From contig JAETXT010000005.1 of assembly GCA_019188255.1 (NCBI GenBank), positions 2,480,001 to 2,544,000 on the forward strand: 64,000 nt of DNA, in the 5' to 3' direction. This document shows positions 11,958 through 22,000 of the stretch, piece by piece. The position numbers and the translations under genes were made by a program. Below the pieces are notes generated by a model. It was not told where the DNA came from and did no database searches. It saw only the letters and a program-made list of their open reading frames with translations. The stretch is from Verticillium longisporum (taxonomy: Eukaryota; Ascomycota; Sordariomycetes; Glomerellales; Plectosphaerellaceae). Position 1 is the first letter of the stretch, and the number at the start of each line of letters is the position of its first letter.

Positions 11958-13031
11958 ATGTCTCGCGCTTTGGAAAAGGAGGTTGTTGCATTTTTGAAGT
12001 CCGGCAACCACACGGCGGTGTACGAGGACATCTCACGAGCTCTTGTTCCGCCAGATGACCCGACCAACGACCCGGCGGGCTTGCTCGAAATCGAGATTCT
12101 AGGACGAAGTCACCCTACGCCGCCTGGTCAAAATCTGCTTCAAGACAAGAACGCCATCGGGATACCAAAATTACGCCTAGTACAAGCCTTTCTTGTAGCT
12201 CATCAAATCGCCAGGGCCCACACAAAGACAACCGAACAAGTAAAAAATGACATCCTCTCAGCCACGACGGTGATGCTTCTGATGGATGCAGAGAACCTCA
12301 CAGCTGCAAATACCAGGAAACGCATCCTGTTGTCTCGTATCAAAAGGTTGGAGAACGGTAGAATCTCCAGTCTCCAACCCCAAGACTGTCAGATGTTACT
12401 CTACCAAGAAAGCTGGTTCGTCGACAGTCTTTTGACGAGCCGTCTCCATCGCCACACCAAATCACCAACGCTATGGAGCCATCGCCGATGGTTGGTCGAG
12501 CAACATCGGAACTTCGGTCATGCGGTCGATATCCGAGCCGGCTTCAACATAGTCAAGACCGCGGGCGAGAGGCATCCCCGGAACTATTATGCATGGTGTC
12601 ACGCGCGGTGGCTCCTCAAGATATCCAGACATGTTTTGACCAAGGAAGATATCCTATCCCTGGAGAACAGTATCGAAATCTGGAGCCTCGCTCATCACGA
12701 TGACATATCTGGCTGGTCAATGCTCGCTCACATCCAAGAAATGAGAGGCGATAACGTTGCAAGACTCAATGTCTTTCGAAACCTGCTCGATACAGCTGAG
12801 AGCTATCGATGGACGAATGAGTCGGTGTGGTGGTACCTGCGCACTACAGCTGCGACATTGGATCTCCAGATCGAGGATCTGGACCATTTCAAAACGACAC
12901 AACAGAAGCTTTCGAATGAGCCCGACAACAATGGAGATCACGCTTCGACCAGCCACCGCGTGTTAGAGACCGCATGGCAATGGTACAACCAGAATCGAGG
13001 CAAAGCGAACAGCGGGACTATTGGTGGCTGA
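11958..13031 (+). CDS. Protein prenyltransferase alpha-repeat protein
   Basis: A single-exon gene of 357 residues. It carries PPTA-type repeats: SPTLWSHRRWLVEQHRNFGH, HPRNYYAWCHARWLLKI and DISGWSMLAHIQEMRGD. These fit the helical hairpins of protein farnesyl- and geranylgeranyl-transferase alpha subunits. The repeats are few and the N-terminal 150 residues are unlike the true alpha subunits Ram2 and Bet4, so it is closer to the PTAR1-like group of uncertain function (PTAR1 itself is linked to Rab prenylation and Golgi function). The start is the first in-frame ATG after an in-frame-stop region, and the frame is intact. What it prenylates or binds, if anything, cannot be read from the sequence. 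Confidence 0.8.
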   Translation: MSRALEKEVVAFLKSGNHTAVYEDISRALVPPDDPTNDPAGLLEIEILGRSHPTPPGQNLLQDKNAIGIPKLRLVQAFLVAHQIARAHTKTTEQVKNDILSATTVMLLMDAENLTAANTRKRILLSRIKRLENGRISSLQPQDCQMLLYQESWFVDSLLTSRLHRHTKSPTLWSHRRWLVEQHRNFGHAVDIRAGFNIVKTAGERHPRNYYAWCHARWLLKISRHVLTKEDILSLENSIEIWSLAHHDDISGWSMLAHIQEMRGDNVARLNVFRNLLDTAESYRWTNESVWWYLRTTAATLDLQIEDLDHFKTTQQKLSNEPDNNGDHASTSHRVLETAWQWYNQNRGKANSGTIGG

Positions 13032-16000
13032 AACTCGTCCTCTTCAACGCAGATTGCGAACGACGCTCACCGCTGGCGCAACAGATCAGTGCTCGTTGTC
13101 ACCCCAGCTGGGTATCTCATTTTACCGGGTTCAGTGCTAAGGTTTCCATTGACCAGATCCAGAAGGTCGGATTCGATCGGCTTGAGAAAGAAGCAGTAGA
13201 GAGGCTCTGCGCACGAAGGCAGAGCTCATTTGGGAATATCAAATTCCAAGCTTGTCTGATCGGCGCATTCCCCCAGACGAAGGTGCTCCTCGGCTGAAGT
13301 CATGATTTGGCAGATGTGACGGACGTGAGGCTGAAACTCTGGTATTATTGCTGGCTGCCTGTAGCCAGGGGTGTTTCCACGCCACTGACGGTTCGAGAGC
13401 TAACGGCCATTATCTCAATCTCCCAGAGACCCGCTAAGGCCGCACGGCCGGCGGATGCTATCTGGTTAGTGGTCATTGGGGTAGAGGGAGACACAGTCCA
13501 AGGAGATCGGGATCTGCGAATGGTGGAATGCGGGTTGTGGCCAGCCAGCGGTGGAGAAGTCCTGATTTCCATCGTCAAGTGGATGGACAACACGGATTGC
13601 TGCTTTGGGAGGTCCTTGACAGATGGCATGACAGCTTTCGCATTCTCTGTGATGATGGGCTTACGGTACCACGGGGGAACAGGGTTGGTGCTACAATATT
13701 AGCGCGCCGCTGCCGATGTCTCACTCAGGCTGGCATTGCTGGAATGTTGGCCACGAGTACAGGAGTAAATCAGGGGCAGTAAAATGCGACTCTCTGTAGT
13801 CAGCCATGCGCTTCGCGAGTAAGCGTGGGAGCCCGTTGATAGCGCCAGGACCAAAAACCTTCGTAGGCCCTAGCACGGCTCGCGCGGCAGTGAGAGATGA
13901 GAGTTGCTTCATCCTGGCAAACCCCGACTGTAAGATCTTCATGGCATGGCATTGACGCTGCTCATCAGGGAGAGGAATTGTTACACTAAGAAATTCGATG
14001 CTCCTTGAGCGAAGGGCAATCTGATGCAAAGGAATGGTTCGCGACCACCGCCAGCATATTGATTCAGCCAAGCTGCAAAGGTACGATGGCAAGAACTTCT
14101 GAGCCTTGCTTGCGCCTGCCTCTATCTGCTGCAAGACATGGTCTGTTCACAAGTCATCACATCCGTGCCACCTTTGGGGGATTTGCGCATTGAGGTCCCT
14201 ACGCGATAAGTAAAGAGATGATCGGATTGCTGATTATGATGAACGGTCCATCGCCTGGTTTGGCAAGATTGTCGAGGACTGGTCCCAAGGACAAGTCCGA
14301 GAAAGGCCGGTTGCATTGAGCACCTGGTTGGTTCAACTGGCCAACCAACCCCTTGCGTATTAGCGCTGATAGTGCAGTGCAGTGCCTGACGCCGCTCCCC
14401 TTTTAGTGATGAACGGCGGAGGCGCCATTTCTCGTATCTGACCAGGTTCTCTGTTGTGTTGTTCAGGGCTCGTGGGTGGTGCTGCGCTTTGCCCAGAAGC
14501 TCAAGCCACCACGCCGTGTCACTCAAGCCGGTCTCAAGTCTAAGACTGAGCTTCCTTTGCTTTGCTCTTCATCAGCGGGCCAGCCTGAAATGTTGAGCAA
14601 CAGCCTGTCTTGTAGCTCCCGTCTCTTCTCTGGCGTCTCTGTCCAGATTTCTGCTCATTCGACAGGGAGCTGGGGTTGGCAGAAGGGCAGGCGGTCCGGA
14701 TCGGGACTCGCGCAGGTACACGACACGACTTTGATCCCCAACAGGGCTCCCCCATCTGACCACCAGAATCAGAGCATCAGACGACGGCAGGGCCTTAGGG
14801 ATCCAAGACCCCGCGATGTACCGACCTTGTCTGCCCAGATCAACGCGCCGCACGGCTGCAGCTAATCCGACGGTGGTTGGACGAGAGACGCCCGACACTG
14901 CTCCTCCGCTCCAGGGCACCCCTGACCGAACCGCACAGTCGCCCGCTCGACCCGTCGTTGCCCCAGGGCCAAGTCGAACTCCCCAAGCTCTCTAGCTCTT
15001 TGAGGGCCCCAGATGGTCCAGAAGTGTGTCCCCTTTCCTCGCCGATCCTCTGAGGATGGCCACTCTAGGTTCAAGTGTGGGGGTATCCCTGGCGCGAAAG
15101 TTGGCGCGTGAGGTACATGCGAGCATGATGTCCCCGCCCAAGGTGCCAGAGATGCGCGCATTGGAGCCAATCCGCCCCGGCTCCTTCCCTTTTGCACCGT
15201 GGAGCCGACCTCTCGTCTCTTGTCTCGCGCCTCTCGCCTCTCGCTTTGTCTGCCTGCCTTCCCCTTCACCACCGGCCTCCCCTCCGACCTCCTCCTCTAC
15301 CTCCCTTCTCCCCCACCCCACGAGGATCCAACCTCCTCGTTCCTTTGGTCCCTTACTTCGGCCTCAACTTCCGGTCCTCGGCCCGTCTCTTTCATCCATC
15401 TCTTTGCTGGGCTGTGGGTGTCTCGTCCTTAGACTGTCGAACATAAGCATTCGGGTTCTCTTCTCCGTTGTGTTTGCATACCAGTACTCTGCATCTCCGT
15501 CTCCAGCCTGCCTCGCCGCTCGCCTCGCTTCGGGTCCCGCCATTTGTGTCTCGAACCCATTCGAGCCTCGTTGCTGGTGGCGTCCCTTGTCTCAGCCCGC
15601 AACTGGAACCTGTGTCCGCCATCGTTACAGCCATACGAGAAGAGCATTTCAACCGCTTATTGGATCCTGCGTCGCACATTTACGCACTCGACATTTCGCT
15701 GCATTCCACCTTGTATATCGGATCCCTGGAGCCAAGTGTTTACTCTCTTGTCGTCTTTTTCCTTCGATCTCTGTCCCTGTCCCTGTACAGTGCCTCGACA
15801 TTTCCCTGTTTCTGCATTTCGGATGCCCGAGCTCTCCTTTTGAAGGCTCCAGTTCAATGCTTCCACTATCGTAATATCTAATTACCGTCGACAAAACTTC
15901 CGACCCTGAGTCTGGCACTCTCGACCGCCTCTCTACGTTTTCTCAAGACGCCGACAAACGCCGAGCAGGCCGATTGCCCCGCCAGCTGGGCAAACTAATC

Positions 16001-16107
16001 ATTTTCCGCGTTTCCTATCTCAGCATAACCGACCACAGTTCCAACCAGGTTCCTCCAGCTTCAATTGCAGGAACCCTCAACTCCTTTCGTCAGGCACCTT
16101 GCTCGTC
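13032..16107. other. Long intergenic region with unclassified ORFs
   Basis: About 3.1 kb without a gene I can name. Two ORFs have protein-like composition but no recognised motif: plus 13307-13702 (131 residues) and minus 13721-14134 (137 residues, with an Ala/Leu/Gly-rich middle). Both could be chance ORFs. From about 15.0 kb the sequence becomes pyrimidine-rich and is probably the promoter and 5' leader of the aspartyl protease gene. Confidence 0.4.
15180..15345 (+). promoter_or_regulatory. Pyrimidine-rich promoter/leader tract
   Basis: A dense C/T tract with runs of CTC, CCTC and CTTCC about 0.9 kb upstream of the aspartyl protease start. CT-rich blocks of this type commonly precede transcription start sites in filamentous fungi. 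Assigning it to the downstream gene is an inference from its position. Confidence 0.4.
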
Positions 16108-17925
16108 ATGCGTTCCGCCCTGGTCCTGCTCCATCTGTCGCTATGGATCACGGTGTCGCATGCCTTCTTCCCCTGGTTTCCGACCTACCGCTGCGATGAA
16201 GGCGATGATTGCAAGGCAGAAAAGAGGGCACAACTAGATGGTACGGCCCAAGATGTCGCCAATGCCATTCGGGCCTCTGGGGCTCTCAAGCCTTCGACCT
16301 TTCCCATCGGCCAACGGGTATGTGTGATCCACCCACTGAGTTATCATGAAGTATCGCTAACGCCCTGCAGCGAGGCTTCGAGTCCGAACCAGTAGCCAAG
16401 ACTGTTTCCAGGCTGCTTCGCAAGTACTCCAAGTACCAGCCTACGCCTCTGGCGGACGAGTCGACCGCATTGGCCAAGAGGCAAAATGTGTATCGCGTCA
16501 TCGAGCCGGAAAAGACTGATCAGAAATACGGTGCCGGTATCTGGCAGGATGGCTCAGACTTCTCCTACTTTGTTCAGGCCAAGCTTGGATCAGAGGGCAC
16601 GGAGCTGTACATGCTTGTCGACACCGGTGCGGGTACGTCTTGGGTTATGGGCTCTGACTGTGCTTCGCCGGCATGCGGCCTCCACAACTCGTTTGGTCCT
16701 GATGACTCGAAGACATTCGAGCGCGTCGACGAGCACTATTCAGTCAAATACGGATCAGGTTCCGTCAAGGGCTCCAAGGTCACGGATACGATCAACGTTG
16801 CGGGCATGAACCTGAAGTTCAAGTTTGGCGTTGCCAACGAGACCTCTGATGATTTCAACCACTTTCCCTTCGACGGTATCCTCGGCCTGTCTCTCTCTGG
16901 TGGCGAATCAGATAACTTTATGAACATCGTTGCAGATTCCAAGACGCTCGACAAGAACATCTTTTGCGTCTTCATCAACAGGGCAGCCGATGGGCCCAAC
17001 ACCGGAGAGCTAAGCTTCGGCGCTTGCAACAACGACAAGTATACCGGCGACTTCACGTACACTGATGTGGGCTCCAGCAATGGGGACTGGGCCGTTCCCA
17101 TGGACGGTCTCACGTATGACGGCAAGAAGGCCGGCGTCAAGGGCAAGCTCGCCTATATTGACACGGGCACTTCGTACGTGTTTGGACCCGAAAGCGACGT
17201 CAAGGCTTTCCACGAGAACATTCCCGGGTCATCCTCTTCCGATGGCACCACCTGGACCGTTCCCTGTGACAGCAACGAAGAGGTGACGTACATCTTCTCC
17301 GGTGTCAGCTACACAATCTCTGCCAAGGACTGGAGGTCCAAGCCCAAGGACGGCGTCTGCACGAGCAACATTTATGGTCATGAGGTCGTCCCGAACTCCT
17401 GGCTCCTCGGTGATCTCTTCTTGAAGAATGTGTATGCCGTGTTTGACGCCGACGAAAAGCGGATCGGTAGGTTTTTCTCATCCCGCCTCTTGGGAACACT
17501 CTTGACTAATTTTCATAGGCTTTGCCAACAGGGCTCCTGTTCCCGGTGCTGAGAGTGAAAACAGCAATGCCGACGAGACGACCAAGCAGGCGTCGCCCAC
17601 GGCGAAGACGACGACTTCAGCGCAGGCCTCGACGGCGGACCCTAGTCCTCGTCCGACGTTGAGCGAGCAACAGGGTCAGGATAGCCCAAGCGCCGAACCT
17701 GCCGTGCCGGACAGCCAACCGACAACTGCTTCCACCGGCGTCACCCAACCTGAGCCGTCCATTCCAACGGGCCAGTCGTCGGAGGGTCAGGACGACCAGC
17801 AAACGACGGGCACGAGCGGGGCTGACGCGGCCCAGACGAACGAGCCATCATCCGGTGCACAGCTACGCTCGCACGGCGTGGTTTCAGCGGTGTTTGCCAT
17901 GGCTGCTATGGCAGCGATCTATTAG
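16108..17925 (+). CDS. Secreted GPI-anchored aspartyl protease
   Basis: Pepsin-family (A1) endopeptidase expected at the cell surface. Exons are 16108-16317, 16371-17466 and 17519-17925; introns are 53 and 52 bp. The spliced length is 1713 nt, 570 residues, with no correction needed. Order: signal peptide (MRSALVLLHLSLWITVSHA), a propeptide with a Lys-Arg site before QNVYRV, catalytic motif 1 DTGAGTSWV (about 16621), the flap Tyr in the KYGSGSVKG region, and catalytic motif 2 DTGTSYV (about 17161). A Ser/Thr/Pro/Gln-rich stalk then ends in a hydrophobic tail (VVSAVFAMAAMAAIY) typical of a GPI signal. The first motif has Ala-Gly-Thr where most A1 enzymes have Gly-Ser/Thr-Ser, a mild variation. 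Family placement is sure; substrate is unknown. Yapsin-like or CtsD-like roles are possible. Confidence 0.9.
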
Positions 17926-19079
17926 CGGTGATGTATGATCATCTTGATGAGCTTGACTGGTTTCCACGAGACGCTAGGTCTTGCGGTTCATCGTCATCAG
18001 AACATAGCTGGCTTTCAGCAACGGACGCAAGGATCTGGACGTACATGATACCCTAGGGGAGGAAAGATGATTATGCTGATGAGAGGATCAGCGCCAGGTG
18101 GCAGAACTGGCAAGCCCAGGATGGGCCCTTTTTGCATTTCTTGCCTGTACTACCTTGTAATTGAGCACAAAAGCGTTGTTTTCACCATACCCTTACGTTC
18201 CGATCGTTGAGATGCATGATACTTTGGCGTGATGGCAGGGCAGCCTCCCATTTGCGGCAGGCCCGACACTGACAGCCTGCGAAGTCGCCGCTACGTCTAA
18301 AGAGGGACTCCGCGCCGTCCGACCAGGTCCTGAGATCGAAGTTCGTACTTGGTGTGACGAGACGGGCCGCCGGGTGTCCCCTCGGGCTGGCCGGGAAGAA
18401 CCCAGCGGGCAGCGTCTCCAACCGAGACGAGTAGCACTGCGATACAGTAGTAACCCGTTGGTTGAATGTGTGTGCATCTCTATTTCTCCAGCACCAACCC
18501 AAGCAACCTTGATGGGGCCGTCGGGCGATGACCCTTATCGCGCAAGGGCCCGCCGGCGCCGCCTCGCGCGACAGTTCTGTACGGTTCGGCAATCTGACAC
18601 CCTCGATGAACCCCTTCAAGGCCCCCCCCTCCCTTCCTCCTCTTTCCAACCCCCGCGAACCCCCTCGAGCTTCCTTCGTCCCCACCAAGCGGTCCCTGCA
18701 GGAAGCGTCAGTCACTACACTAAACAAACTGCGAGTACGTCGATGATGGTGGACTTCTTCTTTCGGCAATGCATCCCGCACTCTCTTATTGGTTCAGACC
18801 GAACGGCCAACGCTCATTGACTCGATAAAGTCAACCAGTCAACAAAACCCCCGCCGGCCTGTGGTATCTGGCACGCTGGTCGCCCGCAGGCTCGGCCGAG
18901 ACTTGCCTTGGGTGTGGACGGCGGCGGACGCCCTGGGCGACTTATATAGGTTTCTTGAGTTCGCCTGAGAAGGACTTGGTCTGTAGAAACGGCACGGCAC
19001 CTGTTGAGAATCATCATGGTTGATATGTCTGGTATGGTCTCCATCTACCCTTTTCTGACCATCTTGATCCGAGAGACTG
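17926..19079. promoter_or_regulatory. DUR1,2 upstream region with GATA sites
   Basis: A 1.15-kb gap before the urea amidolyase start. It contains CGATAA-type GATA sites at 18535-18540 (minus orientation) and 18823-18828, matching the HGATAR motif of AreA/NIT2 nitrogen regulators. A TATA-like TTATATAGG lies near 18951. ORFs in this stretch have no recognisable protein. Nitrogen catabolite control of the downstream gene is expected from the family but not shown here. Confidence 0.45.
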
Positions 19080-22000
19080 ATGATGGTGATAGTCACCGAA
19101 CCCTTTCCCCTTACCATCCCAGAATGGACGACTGCGCAAAGAGGAAGTGGCGGCCTTGAACGGTTGTTAGCCCTCCGCGCCTCAGAGGAGAGCCTCAACT
19201 CCAATGCTTGGATCTCGCTCGCAACGCCCGCTCAGATCGAAACGCAATGGCGCCATCTCGAGGCCTTTAGTGCCACTGCTGGCCCGGCCTCGCTCCCCCT
19301 CTTCGGCGTACCCTTTGCTGCTAAAGACAACATTGACGTTGCCGGCTTCCCTACCACCGCCGCCTGTCCCAGTTTTGCCAAGGGGCCCCTCGAGCAAGAT
19401 TCGACCGTTGTTGCCAACCTCAAGGCCGCCGGTGCCATTGTTCTTGGTAAGACGAACCTCGACCAGTTTGCCACAGGTCTTGTCGGCACAAGGTCACCGT
19501 ATGGAGCTGTGAGGAACTCTTTCGATCCCGAGCGTGTCAGCGGCGGCTCTAGTTCTGGCAGTGCTGTTGTCGTCGCCAGGGGCATCGTTCCCTTCAGTCT
19601 TGGCACCGACACGGCCGGAAGCGGTCGCGTCCCCGCAGGCCTCAATAATCTCATAGGTTTGAAGCCTACAAGGGGTGCCATCAGCACAGCAGGCGTTGTA
19701 CCGGCATGTCGCAGCCTCGATTGCGTCTCTATTTTTGCCCTGACGACCGAAGATGCCGAAACGGCCCTTGCCGCGGCCGAGGGCTACGACCTCGCCGACT
19801 CGTTCTCCCGCAAGCGACCAGAGATCTCCGCCGCCAGTGGCCGCCGCATGGCCATTTGCAGCGATCCGCAGTGGTATGGCCAGGGGGAACAAGAGGCTGC
19901 CTACATCAGGGCGATCGCCAAGGCCGAGAGCCTCGGGTGGACTCTTGTGCCGCGCGACTTCTCGCAGCTGTTTGAGCTTGCGAACCTGCTATACGAGGGC
20001 CCCTGGGTCGGTGAGCGGTACGCTGCGATCAAAGACTTTATTGAGGCGCATGAGGAGGATATGGACCCCACGGTGCGGACCATTGTCCTCAAGGCCCGCG
20101 GGTTCAATGCGGCCGACCTTTTCGCGGCCGAGTACCGTCGTCAGGACCTCACGAGGGACATTGAAAGGGCCTTTGGCGAGTTTGACGCCATACTCGTGCC
20201 AACGGCGCCGACGTTTCCTACGATCGAGGACCTGGAGAGAGAGCCAATCAAAGAAAACGCCATCCTGGGAACATATACCAACTTTGTCAATTTTCTGGAC
20301 TGGTCAGCGCTGTCAGTACCCGCCGGCTTCAGAGCGGACGGGCTGCCATTTGGCATCACGCTCATCTCGACCATGTGGCAGGAGCCGAAGCTGATGGCCT
20401 TGGCAAGGGAGTGGCTTTCCACGGCGCCGAGGCCGCTGGGAGCTACCAAGGCAGAGATTCTAGAGCCAGTCAAAGATGTCATCAATGAGACCACCATTGC
20501 CGTCGTCGTAGTTGGCGCCCATCTCACAGGGTTTCCCCTGAACAAAGACCTCACCTGCCGGGGCGCCGTATTCGACAGAGCCACCAAGACGTCCTCCAAC
20601 TATCAGCTCTTCTCTCTCGATACCGGCAGCCCCATCAAGAAACCTGGGTTGAAACGCGTCCGTGAGGGTGGAAGCTCCATCGAAGTCGAGGTGTGGAATC
20701 TGCCCCGGTCTGAGCTGGCGTCATTTGTCAAGACCATCGCGACGCCTCTCGGCATTGGATCCGTCGAGCTCGAGGACGGCAATTGGGCACATAGCTTCAT
20801 TTGTGAGCCGTATGGCCTCGAGGGCGCTGCCGACATCACATCTTTTGGAGGCTGGCGTGGCTTCATGGCGTCGCAAAAGCCACAGACAGCTGGATCGAAA
20901 AGGCTCGCCCGTGAAATCAAGACGGTGCTCATCGCCAACCGTGGCGAGATAGCTGTGCGCATTATCAAGACGCTGCGCAAGCTGAGTATCAAAGCCGTAA
21001 CCATACATTCCAACGCCGATGCCAAAGCGCACCACGTCCGTGATGCCGACTTGTCCTTGGCTCTCGAGGGAAACAGCGTCTCAGAGACCTATCTCGATGG
21101 ACAGCAGATCCTTAAGCTCGCGAAAGAGTCTGGCGTAGAGGCCATCATTCCGGGCTACGGCTTCCTCGCTGAGAATGCCGACTTCGCCTCACAGGTCGAG
21201 GCTGCGGGCCTTGTCTGGATCGGCCCTACGCCCGACCAGATGCGCAAGCTGGGTCTGAAGCACCTTGCGCGCGAGGTCGCCATCTCGGCTGGCGTCCCTG
21301 TCGTTCCCGGGAGCAAATCTCTTCTCGAGAGCGTCGACCAGGCCCTCGCCGAAGCTGAGCGCATCAAATACCCCGTAATGCTCAAGAGCACGGCCGGCGG
21401 TGGCGGCATTGGGCTTAGTCGGTGCAATGACGCAAAGAGTCTGACCGAGGCGTATCATAGCGTGCAAAGACTCGCCGAGGCGAACTTTGGCGACGCTGGC
21501 ATGTTTGTTGAGCATTTCATCGAGAATGCCAGGCACATAGAGGTTCAGATGCTTGGCGACGGCGAGGGAAACGTCACGACCGCCGGCGAGAGGGATTGTT
21601 CGCTGCAGCGAAGGAATCAGAAGGTCGTTGAGGAAAGCCCCGCCGTCTTTGTGCCGCTGGCTGTCCGGGATCGGATGAGAGAAGCAGCCAAGCGCCTCGC
21701 CACGGCGGTGCAGTACCGCAACGTCGGCACGATCGAATATATTTACGATGTTGACACGGAAGAGTTCTACTTCCTTGAGGTCAATACTCGACTGCAAGTT
21801 GAGCACCCCGTGACCGAGTCGGTCACAGGATTGGACCTCGTTGAAGCCATGGTCAAGATTGCTTCTGGAAACAGCCATGATCTTTTTCTCAATCGCGAGA
21901 AAGGATTTGTTGTCAATGGAAACTCTATCGAGGTGCGCGTCTACGCCGAGAGCCCCCTGCAGAATTTTCTTCCCTCTCCTGGACGCCTTCTCGATGTAGT

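Noticed and set aside
13721..14134. Minus-strand ORF with a coherent Ala/Leu/Gly block as a gene
   Set aside because: No start context, no splice partner and no family is recognised; kept only as a note in the intergenic entry.
18374..18820. 148-residue ORF upstream of DUR1,2
   Set aside because: It lies in the promoter, is overlapped by ORFs in other frames with similar composition, and shows no protein motif.
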